64,000 nucleotides of DNA from contig NZ_JBEBMX010000001.1 in NCBI RefSeq assembly GCF_043196875.1, forward strand, positions 1,054,001 through 1,118,000, read 5' to 3'. The stretch's first letter is position 1, and the number at the start of each line of letters is the position of its first letter. Made by a program: the position numbers and the translations under genes. Origin of the DNA: Saccharospirillum sp043196875. GTDB lineage: Bacteria > Pseudomonadota > Gammaproteobacteria > Pseudomonadales > Natronospirillaceae. A model generated the notes under the pieces. That model did no database searches. It was not told the origin of the DNA and worked only from the letters and a program-made list of their open reading frames with translations. Positions 1 through 9,118 of the stretch are shown here, piece by piece.

Positions 1-209
1 AGACGCTGCCACAAATGGCCATTGCCTGGGCACTGCGTGATCCACGCGTGACCACTGCTTTGATCGGCGCCAGTAAAGTCTCGCAAGTGGAAGACTGCGT
101 TAAGGCGCTGGATAAGCTGGAGTTCAGTGCGGATGAGCTGAGCAAAATCGATCAGCTCGCTACCGATGGTGGTATTAATTTGTGGGCAGAATCGAGTAAT
201 CGTGCCTGA
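1..209 (+). CDS. Aldo/keto reductase, C-terminal end (partial)
   Basis: Only the last 69 or so residues are present; the frame is open to the left edge, so the start lies outside the window. The tail reads AWALRDPRVTTALIGAS followed by FSADELSKIDQLATDGGINLW. This is the C-terminal signature of the YghZ/Kv-beta-like aldo/keto reductases (L-glyceraldehyde 3-phosphate reductase type), which use NADPH to reduce aldehydes in the cytoplasm. The ALIGAS stretch belongs to the cofactor-binding end of the barrel. The next gene begins 8 bases inside this one, so the two are probably co-transcribed. The family call is secure; the exact substrate is not. Confidence 0.85.
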   Translation, partial: TLPQMAIAWALRDPRVTTALIGASKVSQVEDCVKALDKLEFSADELSKIDQLATDGGINLWAESSNRA

Positions 210-792
210 CATAACAACAAGAACCTGCATGGGCGCCGAGCTGGAATCCTGGCTCGGTGACGTTGCCCAGTTACGTATTCAGGTGTTTCGCGACTTCCCT
301 TATTTGTATGACGGCTCACTCGATTACGAGCGCCAATATCTGCAAACCTACATTGAGAGTGGCAGCGCTATCTGTGTGTTGGCACTTGATGGCGAGGCAG
401 TGGTTGGCGCGGCGACCGGCTTGGCGATGGGCGATGAAGAAGCAGCTTTTCGTCAGCCGTTAACCGAGGCGGGTTTTGATGTCGACGAGGTCTTTTATTG
501 TGCCGAGTCTGTATTGTTGCCGGCTTATCGCGGACGCGGTATCTACCGACAGTTCTTTGCCGAGCGCGAAGCTCAGGCCGAGCGTTTGGGTTTGAATCGG
601 GTGGTGTTTTGCGCGGTGGACCGGCCCGATGATCATCCGTTAAAGCCGGCCGATTATCAGCCGCTGGATGCCATCTGGCGGCGCTATGGTTATCAACTGT
701 TGCCCGGCGTGAAGGCTCGTTTCCCCTGGCAGGATGTTGATGCCGATCGGGAGACCGAAAAGACACTGAGTTTTTATCACAAACCGCTTTAA
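202..792 (+). CDS. GNAT family N-acetyltransferase
   Basis: A protein of 196 residues if read from the GTG at 202, which overlaps the end of the upstream reductase by 8 bases. ATG codons at 166 and 229 are alternatives. I prefer GTG because MPDITTRTCMGAELESWL looks like a natural N-terminus leading into LRIQVFRDFPYLYDG, a block typical of this GNAT subgroup. The acetyl-CoA pyrophosphate loop is visible in LPAYRGRGIYRQFF (R-G-R-G-I). The protein would transfer an acetyl group to an unknown amine. It is followed after 13 bases by the moxR-like gene, but no functional link is evident. Confidence 0.8.
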   Translation: MPDITTRTCMGAELESWLGDVAQLRIQVFRDFPYLYDGSLDYERQYLQTYIESGSAICVLALDGEAVVGAATGLAMGDEEAAFRQPLTEAGFDVDEVFYCAESVLLPAYRGRGIYRQFFAEREAQAERLGLNRVVFCAVDRPDDHPLKPADYQPLDAIWRRYGYQLLPGVKARFPWQDVDADRETEKTLSFYHKPL

Positions 793-805
793 TCGAGAGA
801 CGTCT

Positions 806-1654
806 ATGTCGAATTTCGAAGGTTCAGACCGCTATATCGCCAGTGAGGATTTGCGCCTTGCTGTGAATGCTGCCGTCACCTTACAACGTCCGCTGTTGGT
901 AAAAGGTGAACCCGGCACTGGCAAGACCATGCTGGCCGAAGAAATCGCGGCGGCTTTAGGAATGCCACTGGTGCAGTGGCATATCAAATCGACGACGCGC
1001 GCTCAGCAAGGTTTGTACGAATACGATGCGGTATCGCGCTTGCGTGACAGCCAGTTGGGCGACGATCGAGTGCACGACATCCATAACTACATTAAGCCCG
1101 GCAAGCTATGGGAAGCCTTTACCAGTGAACAGCGCTCGGTGTTATTGATCGACGAAATCGATAAGGCCGATATCGAATTTCCCAATGATTTACTGGTCGA
1201 ACTCGACCGCATGGAATTTCATGTTTATGAAACCGGCGAGACGATAAAAGCGGCGCAACGCCCGGTAGTGATCATCACCTCGAACAACGAAAAAGAATTG
1301 CCGGATGCGTTTTTGCGGCGCTGCTTTTTCCACTACATTCAATTCCCCGATGCCAACACCTTAAAAGCCATTGTCGAGGTGCATTTCCCGAACATCGAAG
1401 CAGAACTGATGCGCGATGCCTTGGAAGTTTTTTTCGAGGTGCGCGATGTGCCCGGCTTGAAAAAACGGCCATCGACGTCGGAACTGATTGATTGGTTAAA
1501 ACTGCTCGCCAGCGATCGTCTTTCCGCCCAGGCGTTAAAAGGTGGCGATATTCGTGAAGCACTGCCGCCGCTCTACGGCGCGCTGCTGAAGAATGAAGAA
1601 GATGTGCGCATGCTGGAACGCCTGGCTTTTATGAGTCGCCGTTCGGGCACTTGA
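806..1654 (+). CDS. MoxR-family AAA+ ATPase
   Basis: A cytoplasmic ATPase of 282 residues. Walker A GEPGTGKT lies near residue 35 and Walker B VLLIDEIDKAD near residue 113; sensor 1 is the IITSNNEKELPDAFLRRC stretch. MoxR ATPases act as chaperones that help assemble or activate metalloenzymes and usually pair with a VWA-domain protein. The next gene (4 bases downstream) is such a protein, so the two almost certainly form a functional pair, as in the CoxD/CoxE type. A purine-rich ribosome site (GAGAGACG) precedes the ATG. The target complex cannot be told: no dehydrogenase or other metalloenzyme is adjacent except perhaps the upstream reductase. Confidence 0.85.
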   Translation: MSNFEGSDRYIASEDLRLAVNAAVTLQRPLLVKGEPGTGKTMLAEEIAAALGMPLVQWHIKSTTRAQQGLYEYDAVSRLRDSQLGDDRVHDIHNYIKPGKLWEAFTSEQRSVLLIDEIDKADIEFPNDLLVELDRMEFHVYETGETIKAAQRPVVIITSNNEKELPDAFLRRCFFHYIQFPDANTLKAIVEVHFPNIEAELMRDALEVFFEVRDVPGLKKRPSTSELIDWLKLLASDRLSAQALKGGDIREALPPLYGALLKNEEDVRMLERLAFMSRRSGT

Positions 1655-1658
1655 TGTC

Positions 1659-2840
1659 ATGCTGATCCGCTTCTTTTCGACATTGCGCCAACACGGCATC
1701 AAGGTCACACCGAAAGAATTACTGGTGTTGATCGAGGCGTTGCAGGCGCGGCTGGCGGGTTTCGATCTGGATGATTTTTATCAGTTGTCACGGCTGACGC
1801 TGATTAAAGACGAAACTCAGTTCGACCGTTTTGATCGCGCCTTTGCGCATTTCGCGGAAGGTTTGGAAGCCTTGCCCAATCCGTTTGGTGATGAAGTTCC
1901 AGACGACTGGTTGCGCTTAGAACTGGAGCGTCAGTTCAGCGCGGAAGAACGCGCCGCCATCGAAGCCATGGGTGGACTCGAAGCCTTGATGAAAGCGCTG
2001 GAAGAACGCCTTAATGAACAGCGTGAACGTCATGAAGGCGGCAATCGCTGGATTGGGACCGGCGGCACCAGTCCGTTTGGCCACGGCGGTTATAACCCAG
2101 AGGGCGTGCGTGTCGGTGGCAAAGGTGGCCAGCGCCGGGCGGTGAAACTCTGGCAGCAGCGGCAGTATCGAAATCTGGATGATGGCGTTGAACTGGGCAC
2201 GCGCAATCTGAAAATGGCGTTGCGCAAATTACGTCGTTTTGCGCGCACCGGCGCGCAGCAAGAGCTGGCACTCGACGACACCATTCGCTCTACTGCGCGT
2301 AACGCCGGTATGCTCGATATCAAGATGCGCCCGGAGCGACACAACGCCGTTAAGGTGCTGCTGTTTATCGATGTCGGCGGTTCTATGGACGAACATGTGC
2401 AGATCTGTGAAACGTTGTTTTCGGCCTGCCGTGCCGAGTTCAAACATCTGCAGCATTTCTATTTCCATAACTTTATTTACGACCATGTCTGGACCGATAA
2501 CCGCCTGCATCGACAAGCGGTGACTTCTTTGGATGAAGTGATTCGGACTTACGGTTCCGATTACAAAGTCATCTTCGTTGGTGACGCCGCCATGGCGCCT
2601 TATGAAATTGCCGCTGCTTACGGCAGCATCGATTTTATGAATACTGAACCGGGCGCGGCCAGCTTTGATCGGCTGGCGCAGCACTTTCCGCGACTGGTTT
2701 GGTTAAACCCTTTTCCGGAACGGTTTTGGGGCCATACACAGAGCATTAATATGGTGCGTGAACTGGCCGACAAGCGGATGTTCTCACTCAGCGTCGGCGG
2801 CTTGGAGCGGGCGATTGCCTGTTTGCAGGGCGTGAAATAA
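1659..2840 (+). CDS. VWA domain protein, CoxE-like partner of MoxR
   Basis: A protein of 393 residues with an acidic, helical N-terminal half, a glycine-rich linker near residues 130-160 (GTGGTSPFGHGGYNPEG) and a C-terminal von Willebrand A fold beginning at VLLFIDVGGSMDEH near residue 232. The metal-site motif is D-x-G-G-S rather than the usual D-x-S-x-S. I believe this form is common in this subfamily, so the site may still bind Mg2+. It would bind the client protein while the MoxR ATPase remodels it. It starts 4 bases after moxR and ends 9 bases before convergent rutF, with a shared hairpin between them. Confidence 0.8.
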   Translation: MLIRFFSTLRQHGIKVTPKELLVLIEALQARLAGFDLDDFYQLSRLTLIKDETQFDRFDRAFAHFAEGLEALPNPFGDEVPDDWLRLELERQFSAEERAAIEAMGGLEALMKALEERLNEQRERHEGGNRWIGTGGTSPFGHGGYNPEGVRVGGKGGQRRAVKLWQQRQYRNLDDGVELGTRNLKMALRKLRRFARTGAQQELALDDTIRSTARNAGMLDIKMRPERHNAVKVLLFIDVGGSMDEHVQICETLFSACRAEFKHLQHFYFHNFIYDHVWTDNRLHRQAVTSLDEVIRTYGSDYKVIFVGDAAMAPYEIAAAYGSIDFMNTEPGAASFDRLAQHFPRLVWLNPFPERFWGHTQSINMVRELADKRMFSLSVGGLERAIACLQGVK

Positions 2841-2861
2841 CGGCTCTGCTCAGAGCCGTTT
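2838..2861. terminator. Bidirectional hairpin terminator between VWA gene and rutF
   Basis: A 10-base inverted repeat (AACGGCTCTG, 2-base centre, CAGAGCCGTT) spans the stop codons of both convergent genes. It is followed by TTTC on the plus strand and TTATTT on the minus strand, so it can act as a short bidirectional terminator. Confidence 0.6.
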
Positions 2862-3371
2862 CATACCGTGATAACCGCGATCGAAGTACAGCAAACCATC
2901 GGTGCTTTGCGGTGCGCTCACACCCAGAACTTCACAAAACAACGTATCGTGCGTGCCCAGGCTGACGCGCTTGATAATGCGACAGTCGAAACTGACCAGA
3001 GCATTATCGAGCACCGGTGCGCCGGATTCACCTTCACTCCAGCTGGCCGCGGCAAAGCGCTCGTCCATCTCGGTCTTGCCACCAAACAGGTTCGACAGAC
3101 TCATCTGATCGGCCGTGAGGGTGTTCACGCACAGAGCGTCGTTCTGTGCGAACGCCGGAAACGCCGAAGCACTGCGATTCAGGCAGACCAACAGCGTTGG
3201 TGGTTTATCACTCACGCTGCACACAGCAGTGGCAGTGAAGCCGGCGCGCCCGCCAGGGCCGTCGGTGGTGACGACGTTAACCGCCGCCGCCAGACCTGAC
3301 ATGGCATCGCGATAGCTTTTTGAGCTCAGTTCGGGAGCCGTTTCGGTTGCGGCAACAGCGGGCGCGTTCAT
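2850..3371 (-). CDS. rutF: RutF, NADH-dependent flavin reductase
   Basis: A protein of 173 residues of the flavin-reductase split-barrel family. Visible family blocks are YRDAMSGLAAAVNVVTTDGPGGRAGFTATAVCSVSD, PPTLLVCLNRSASAF and LFCEVLGV near the C-terminus. RutF regenerates reduced FMN for the RutA monooxygenase using NADH. It is the last gene of the rut operon, 25 bases after rutE, with a strong ribosome site (AAGGAG, 8 bases before ATG). Length fits the family. Context with all other rut genes makes the assignment firm. Confidence 0.92.
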   Translation of the reverse strand: MNAPAVAATETAPELSSKSYRDAMSGLAAAVNVVTTDGPGGRAGFTATAVCSVSDKPPTLLVCLNRSASAFPAFAQNDALCVNTLTADQMSLSNLFGGKTEMDERFAAASWSEGESGAPVLDNALVSFDCRIIKRVSLGTHDTLFCEVLGVSAPQSTDGLLYFDRGYHGMKRL

Positions 3372-3396
3372 GGCATTCTCCTTGGAGTAATCAGTA

Positions 3397-3987
3397 TCAG
3401 CAGAAATCGACGGCTTGTTCGAGGCTCAAACGTGGCAGTCGATCGTGCAGTTTGTCGGCCTGGCCGTAGCCGAGGTTGATCAGCATATTGACCGACCAGT
3501 TGCGATCGTTGAGGAATTCGGCGTTCACTTTTTCGGCATCAAAACCCGCCATCGGACCGGCATCGAGGCCTAACGCACGCGCCGCCAGAATCAGATAACC
3601 GGCTTGAATGGAGCTGTTTTGCAAGGCAGTTTTTTGCGCAAAAGCTTCATTGCCGGTAAACCAGGAACGGGCGTCGGCGTGCGGGAATAATTCTGGCAGG
3701 TGCTCATAAAAACGATTGTCGAAAGCCAGAATAACGGTGACCGGGGCGCTCATGGTTTTGTCCAGGTTGCCGGCGGACAAGGCCGGTTTAAGGCGCTCTT
3801 TGCCTTCGGGTGTGCGCACGAAAATCAATCGGGCCGGTTCGCAGTTGGCCGACGTCGGGCCCATTTTGACCAGGTCGTAGAGTTCGGTCAGCACCGCGTC
3901 CGGGACGGCTTTGTCCTGCCAGAAGCTGTGGGTGCGGGCTTCGGTGAAAACTTGTTGGATGGCCGAGGTGTCGATAGAGCTGGACAT
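3397..3987 (-). CDS. rutE: RutE, malonic semialdehyde reductase
   Basis: A protein of 196 residues of the nitroreductase family (FMN-binding). The N-terminal block AIQQVFTEARTHSFWQDKAVPD and the following VKMGPTSANCEPARLIFV match the RutE/HadB type. It reduces malonic semialdehyde, the last product of the Rut pathway from uracil, to 3-hydroxypropionate, detoxifying it. Length matches E. coli RutE (196). It lies 50 bases after rutD and 25 bases before rutF in the same transcription unit. Confidence 0.93.
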   Translation of the reverse strand: MSSSIDTSAIQQVFTEARTHSFWQDKAVPDAVLTELYDLVKMGPTSANCEPARLIFVRTPEGKERLKPALSAGNLDKTMSAPVTVILAFDNRFYEHLPELFPHADARSWFTGNEAFAQKTALQNSSIQAGYLILAARALGLDAGPMAGFDAEKVNAEFLNDRNWSVNMLINLGYGQADKLHDRLPRLSLEQAVDFC

Positions 3988-4037
3988 GAAGAATCCTTAT
4001 ACAACGTTAATAGGAAGATGACGTATTTGGCTGACCC

Positions 4038-4841
4038 TTAGACAGATTCAGACAACAGGCCCTGAAATCGGGTCAAATGCTCAACAAGCAAGGCATTGGT
4101 GCGTTCCGCCTGCGTAACGCTGCTGGCATGACCACCAACGTCCATCAATTCCAGTCGCGCCCGGGGCAGTTTTTGCTCCAGTTGTACCGAGCAGGTCCAG
4201 GGCACCAGCAGGTCGTCGCGATTGGCGATCAACAGCGTTGGTGCTTCGATCTGCGCCAGCTGCTCATCGTTCATGGCAAAGCCTTGTACTGCTTCCAGTC
4301 GCCGGCGCAGATTATCGGCCGGCGGAAAATGGCTGAGCATCTGTACATCTTCGTTAGCCAACTGGTCGGCGTGCTGGTCGATCCAGGTCGGTGGATAAAG
4401 AAACAACGCCTGAGCTTCGATATAAGCCGCTGCGCCAATCTCATCGAGAATCTTCCGGCGCACTGAAAAACAACGCTGGGTGTGCGGGCTGAGTTGATGC
4501 CAGCCGTTAATCACCACCAAAGAGCGCAATCGCTGCGGCTGTTGCAGCGCCAGCGTTAAACCGATATGGCCGCCCAGTGCATGGCCAATTAAATGAAAGT
4601 CGTCGATATCGGCGTTATCGAGAGCGCTGATCAGTTCATCGGCCATATCGGTGACGCAGTAACCGTCGGGCAACTCGGCCGGGCTGCGCCCGGTGCCGAG
4701 TTGGTCGTACAGCACTACCTTGTAACGCTCGGTCAGGCTGCTTAATTGAGGCTCCCAGAAACGCGCCGAACCACCGAGGCCCGAACTGAGCACCACCGTC
4801 TGATCCGCTTCTAATTGCCCGACGATTTCCAAATACATCAT
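4038..4841 (-). CDS. rutD: RutD, alpha/beta hydrolase (aminoacrylate hydrolysis step)
   Basis: A protein of 267 residues starting at the ATG at 4841; the frame is open further upstream but overlaps rutC, and AAGGCAGG lies correctly before 4841. The alpha/beta-hydrolase core is clear: VVLSSGLGGSARFW (oxyanion region), YDQLGTGRSPAELPDGY, HLIGHALGGHIGL at the nucleophile elbow (H-A-L instead of a serine nucleophile) and VGGHASSVTQAER carrying the histidine. RutD speeds release of malonic semialdehyde and ammonia from aminoacrylate. The elbow alanine/absence of Ser is worth noting, since RutD activity in this family is not essential in vivo. Confidence 0.9.
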   Translation of the reverse strand: MMYLEIVGQLEADQTVVLSSGLGGSARFWEPQLSSLTERYKVVLYDQLGTGRSPAELPDGYCVTDMADELISALDNADIDDFHLIGHALGGHIGLTLALQQPQRLRSLVVINGWHQLSPHTQRCFSVRRKILDEIGAAAYIEAQALFLYPPTWIDQHADQLANEDVQMLSHFPPADNLRRRLEAVQGFAMNDEQLAQIEAPTLLIANRDDLLVPWTCSVQLEQKLPRARLELMDVGGHASSVTQAERTNALLVEHLTRFQGLLSESV

Positions 4842-4855
4842 GCGCCTGCCTTGGT

Positions 4856-5239
4856 TTATGCCAGGTGGGCGATGCTGGCAATTTCGACCAGCGCTTCGGG
4901 TTTCACCAGGCCGCACTGAATGCAGTAACGCGCGGGTTTTTCACCGGCGAAAAATTCGGCATAGACTTTGTTGACTGCTGCGTAGTCGGCCCAGTCTTTA
5001 ACGAAAATCATATTAAAGGTGACGTCGTCCATGGTGCCGCCGGCGGTTTCGATGACGCCTTTGATGGTGGTCAGTACATGACGGGTTTGCGCTTCAGCAT
5101 CGCCGACGTGCACCACATTGTTGTCTTTATCGAACGGCAGGGTGCCGGACACGTACAGCACGTTATCGGCCATGGAACCAGGCACAAAGGGTGCGATGGG
5201 TGTGCTGGTGCCAGCGGGAATCACAGCTTGCTTAGGCAT
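4856..5239 (-). CDS. rutC: RutC, aminoacrylate peracid reductase / RidA family
   Basis: A protein of 127 residues of the YjgF/YER057c/UK114 (RidA) family. Blocks include PAGTSTPIAPFVPGSMADNVLYVSG at the N-terminus, GGTMDDVTFNMIFVKDW in the middle and the C-terminal PARYCIQCGLVKPEALVEI with the conserved arginine and cysteine. It processes the peroxy- or imine-aminoacrylate intermediate of the Rut pathway. The length is as in other RutC proteins. It sits 14 bases after rutB and 14 before rutD. Confidence 0.93.
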   Translation of the reverse strand: MPKQAVIPAGTSTPIAPFVPGSMADNVLYVSGTLPFDKDNNVVHVGDAEAQTRHVLTTIKGVIETAGGTMDDVTFNMIFVKDWADYAAVNKVYAEFFAGEKPARYCIQCGLVKPEALVEIASIAHLA

Positions 5240-5253
5240 GGAAACTTCCTCGT

Positions 5254-6008
5254 TCAGTGAGTGGCGGCGGCTGCCGTCCGGGTGGATTCGGTGGCGAAGG
5301 TGTTGCAGAAAGTGTTGACGTCTGACACCCAGCCAAAAAAGGTTTCGATGTTGTACAGCGAGGCCGCCTGGATCGATTCCGGTCCGGCCTGATGAGTGGC
5401 GTCGGCCAGCACCACGCCGAAATATTCCAGAAAGAAACCGTCGCGCAGCGTCGATTCGACGCAGACGTTGGTGGCGATGCCGGTAAACACCAGATTGCGA
5501 ATACCGCGCGCGCGCAACAGGCTGTCGAGTGGGGTGTTGTAAAAACCGCTGTAGCGGGTTTTGCCCAACACCAGATCGCTCGGCTCGGGTTTCAGCGCAT
5601 CGACCAGGTCGTAATCCCAGCCGCCGCGCGCCAGCAAGGTGCCGTCCAGCTCAGGGTTTTTGCGCATCGTTTTCAGGGCGTTCGATTTGTACCAGTTGGG
5701 CGAACCGGGTCCGCCGGCTTCGCGGTATTGCGGGTCCCAGCCGTTCTGGAAAAACACCACTGTCATACCGGCAGCGCGCGCCGTGGTCAGCGTTTTATTG
5801 ATGTTGGCGATCACCGGGCCGGTGGCCGAGACATCGAAGCCGGCTTTATCGAGGTAACCCTCTTTGCTGGCGTAGGCGTTTTGCATATCGACGACGATGA
5901 CCGCCGTTTCGCTGGCTTTCAGTCGGATCGGTTCCGGCTTGGCGTCGAGCGTGATGGCGTCTTCACCGCTGCTGCTCAGCGCATAGCCGCTGGCTTTGGC
6001 TTCGATGC

Positions 6009-6012
<4 letters not shown>
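5254..6012 (-). CDS. rutB: RutB, peroxyureidoacrylate/ureidoacrylate amidohydrolase
   Basis: A protein of 252 residues of the isochorismatase-like cysteine hydrolase family. The catalytic triad is visible: Asp in VIVVDMQNAYAS near residue 42, Lys in LVLGKTRYSGF and Cys in GIATNVCVESTLRDGFF. It releases carbamate from ureidoacrylate, the ring-opened product of uracil. Its ATG overlaps the rutA stop codon (ATGA), indicating translational coupling. Confidence 0.94.
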
Positions 6013-7100
<1,088 letters not shown>

Positions 7101-7139
7101 GATGCTACGTCCTCGTCTGGGTGCGAATGCGATAGCACT

Positions 7140-7157
7140 TTGCAGAAAGCCGGCCAA
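7140..7157 (-). promoter_or_regulatory. Sigma54 (-24/-12) promoter of rutA
   Basis: On the minus strand TTGGCCGGCTTTCTGCAA shows GG (7155-7154), ten bases, then GC (7143-7142), the invariant spacing of sigma54 promoters. It matches 10 of 13 informative positions of YTGGCACG-N4-TTGCW by my count. Transcription would begin near 7131, about 30 bases before the rutA ATG. Sigma54/NtrC control is known for the E. coli rut operon. Confidence 0.65.
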
Positions 7158-7204
7158 CTCTGTTTTATCTATATAAATCAATTGGTTATTAAATTTATGC
7201 GGTT

Positions 7205-7230
7205 TAAGTTGGACCAAATGGTCTAACTTA
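7205..7230. promoter_or_regulatory. RutR operator palindrome
   Basis: A 26-base palindrome with 11 of 13 pairs matching, centred on GGACCAAATGGTCT. The core GACCA-N2-TGGTC matches the known E. coli RutR site TTGACCANNTGGTCAA; the outer halves TAAGTT/AACTTA are also symmetric. It lies between rutA and rutR, about 87 bases before the predicted rutA start. RutR is expected to release it when uracil or thymine is bound. Confidence 0.75.
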
Positions 7231-7232
7231 GA

Positions 7233-7278
7233 GCACATGGTTTGTGCAAAAATCCACCAGTGCGAACCATGGCGGTGC
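7233..7278. promoter_or_regulatory. Two NtrC enhancer sites for rutA
   Basis: Site 1 (7233-7247) reads GCACATGGTTTGTGC, a full GCAC-N7-GTGC dyad. Site 2 (7264-7278) reads GAACCATGGCGGTGC, with one half site degenerate. The centres are 31 bases apart, about three helical turns, and lie about 109 and 140 bases before the predicted rutA start, as at glnA. The first site almost abuts the RutR operator. Confidence 0.6.
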
Positions 7279-7372
7279 AATAAAGCACGCGATGCATTAA
7301 CCGATAAGACGCTGGCCGTGCGCCGGGTGGTCGATGCTAGAATGAGGCCCGCAAAATCGGCAGGAGAGAGCG

Positions 7373-8044
7373 TTGAACGATAAGACCGCCACAGCGGCAG
7401 ACCGACCTAAGCGCACCCCGACTGCAGCGTCGATCAAACGTCGTCAGCGCAATCAGGAAATTAAGCGGGCGGCGATTCTGGATGCGGCGCTACGCACCTT
7501 TTCTCACTATGGTCTGCACGGTGCCAGCCTCGATCAGATTGCTCAGGAAGCGGACGTCTCCAAAACCAATCTGCTCTATTACTTCCCCACCAAAGAAGAA
7601 CTCTATGTGCAGGTGATGCGCGAGTTGTTGCGCGTCTGGTTATTGCCATTGAGCAGTTTCAGCGAGGATCAGGATCCGTTCGAAGCGCTGGGCGATTACC
7701 TGCGCATCAAGCTGGAATTTTCGCGCGATAATCCGGAAGAATCGCGGCTGTTCTGTATGGAAATTCTGCAGGGTGCACCGCTGTTATTGGCCGAATTACA
7801 ACAGCCACTACACGATCGCGTGCAAGCCAAAGTAGCAGTGATTCAGTCGTGGATTGATCAGGGTAAACTGAAACCGATCGAACCCTACCATCTGATTTTT
7901 TCCATCTGGGCGACGACGCAACATTACGCCGATTTCCGCGTGCAGATCGAAGCGGTCGCCGGCCGCACTCTGGATGATCCGGACTTCTTTGATGAGACGC
8001 TGCGTAATTTAACCACCCTGCTGTTCGACAGCCTGCGTCCGTGA
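7373..8044 (+). CDS. rutR: RutR, TetR-family repressor of the rut operon
   Basis: A protein of 223 residues read from TTG at 7373, preceded by AGGAGAG. The N-terminal helix-turn-helix is clear in AALRTFSHYGLHGASLDQIAQEADVSKTNLLYYFPTKEELY (residues about 40-80), and the C-terminal domain (VWLLPLSSF, ESRLFCMEIL, HLIFSIWATTQHYADF) matches the RutR ligand domain. It senses uracil/thymine. It is divergent from rutA, with its operator between the two genes. No standard rutG permease follows it. Confidence 0.93.
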   Translation: MNDKTATAADRPKRTPTAASIKRRQRNQEIKRAAILDAALRTFSHYGLHGASLDQIAQEADVSKTNLLYYFPTKEELYVQVMRELLRVWLLPLSSFSEDQDPFEALGDYLRIKLEFSRDNPEESRLFCMEILQGAPLLLAELQQPLHDRVQAKVAVIQSWIDQGKLKPIEPYHLIFSIWATTQHYADFRVQIEAVAGRTLDDPDFFDETLRNLTTLLFDSLRP

Positions 8045-8050
8045 CGTTTT

Positions 8051-8076
8051 GATGACAGGGCGTTAACCTTGTCATC
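8051..8076. terminator. Possible weak terminator after rutR
   Basis: GATGACAGGG, a 6-base loop, then CCTTGTCATC (9 of 10 pairs) followed by TTTGG, six bases after the rutR stop. The U-tract is short, so termination strength is doubtful. Confidence 0.4.
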
Positions 8077-8142
8077 TTTGGCGGGCTGGTGTGCCGACGG
8101 GTATGACTGCGCTTAGCCGTGGTGCATCTATCTGGAACGCCT

Positions 8143-8991
8143 ATGTCTCTCGCTGGTTTTTTACTCGTTTTTGCTGCCGCTCTGTGTCACGCCACCTGGA
8201 ATTTCCTGCTGAAACGCATCAATGGTGATGCTGCTTTAACCTGGCTGTTTTCTTTTCTGACGGTCATTATTTATTTCCCGCTGGCGGTGTATTTCGCCTG
8301 GGACTGGCGCGGCTGGGGCTGGCTGGAAATCGGTTTTATTGTTGGCAGCGCGGTGATCCACATCGGTTATTTTCTGCTGCTGCAACAGGGTTATAGAGTG
8401 GGCGATCTATCGGTGGTGTATCCGACCGCTCGCGCCACCGGCCCGTTGATTTCCACCGTTATGGCGGTGCTGCTTTTTGGCGAACATCTGAATGCCTGGA
8501 TGGCCGTTGGCATTGCGCTGATTTTATTCGGCGTGCTGAATTTAAGCCGTAAGCCGGGCAGCTCATCACAACCAACCTTTCAGTCCATGGGATTTGGCAT
8601 TCTGGTCGGTTTGCTGATTGGCACTTACACACTCTGGGACGCCCATGCGGTTGCCGCTTTGCTGATCCCGCCGTTGCTGCTGGATTACGGCTCCAACATC
8701 GTGCGTGCCTTGATACTCACACCGGTCGCCGTGCGTCGCTGGTCGTCGGTGCGCGATGTCTGGCAGGCGCATCGCTGGAAGGTGGTTGGCATCGCCGTGT
8801 TCAGTCCGTTGGCGTATATTCTGGTGTTGACCGCCATGACCTTTACGCCCCTGGTTTATGTGGCGCCGACCCGGGAAATCAGCGTCTTGTTCAGCGTGCT
8901 CTTGGGTTCGTTGTTGCTTAATGAAGGCTATCTGCGCCATCGCTTGAGTTGGGCGGTGGTTATGTTGGCCGGCGTGATAGTGTTGCTGTAA
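8143..8991 (+). CDS. EamA/DMT-superfamily inner-membrane permease
   Basis: A protein of 282 residues starting at the ATG at 8143 (an in-frame GTG at 8119 is an alternative). It is almost entirely hydrophobic, with about ten membrane segments in two repeated halves, beginning MSLAGFLLVFAAALCHATWNFLLKR, typical of EamA drug/metabolite transporters. The block DLSVVYPTARATGPLISTVMAVLLFGE near residues 90-115 is the EamA signature region. The substrate is unknown. Its place just after rutR invites the idea of a pyrimidine or nitrogen-compound role, but there is no direct evidence; the gap of about 100 bases and possible terminator argue for separate transcription. Confidence 0.8.
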   Translation: MSLAGFLLVFAAALCHATWNFLLKRINGDAALTWLFSFLTVIIYFPLAVYFAWDWRGWGWLEIGFIVGSAVIHIGYFLLLQQGYRVGDLSVVYPTARATGPLISTVMAVLLFGEHLNAWMAVGIALILFGVLNLSRKPGSSSQPTFQSMGFGILVGLLIGTYTLWDAHAVAALLIPPLLLDYGSNIVRALILTPVAVRRWSSVRDVWQAHRWKVVGIAVFSPLAYILVLTAMTFTPLVYVAPTREISVLFSVLLGSLLLNEGYLRHRLSWAVVMLAGVIVLL

Positions 8992-9118
8992 AGCAAGATC
9001 GACACCGATCGAAGCAATATCTTGTCTTTGTGGTCAAAAATTGTGCGCTTGTTCGAAACGGCGTGCTCAGACTCTGGTAGGGTGCTGCCTCAATTTGATT
9101 CTTAGGATAACCCACTCA

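Noticed and set aside
8051..8076. ATGACAG/TGTCATC after rutR as a Pho box
   Set aside because: The elements are inverted, not direct repeats, and look like a small hairpin at a gene end.
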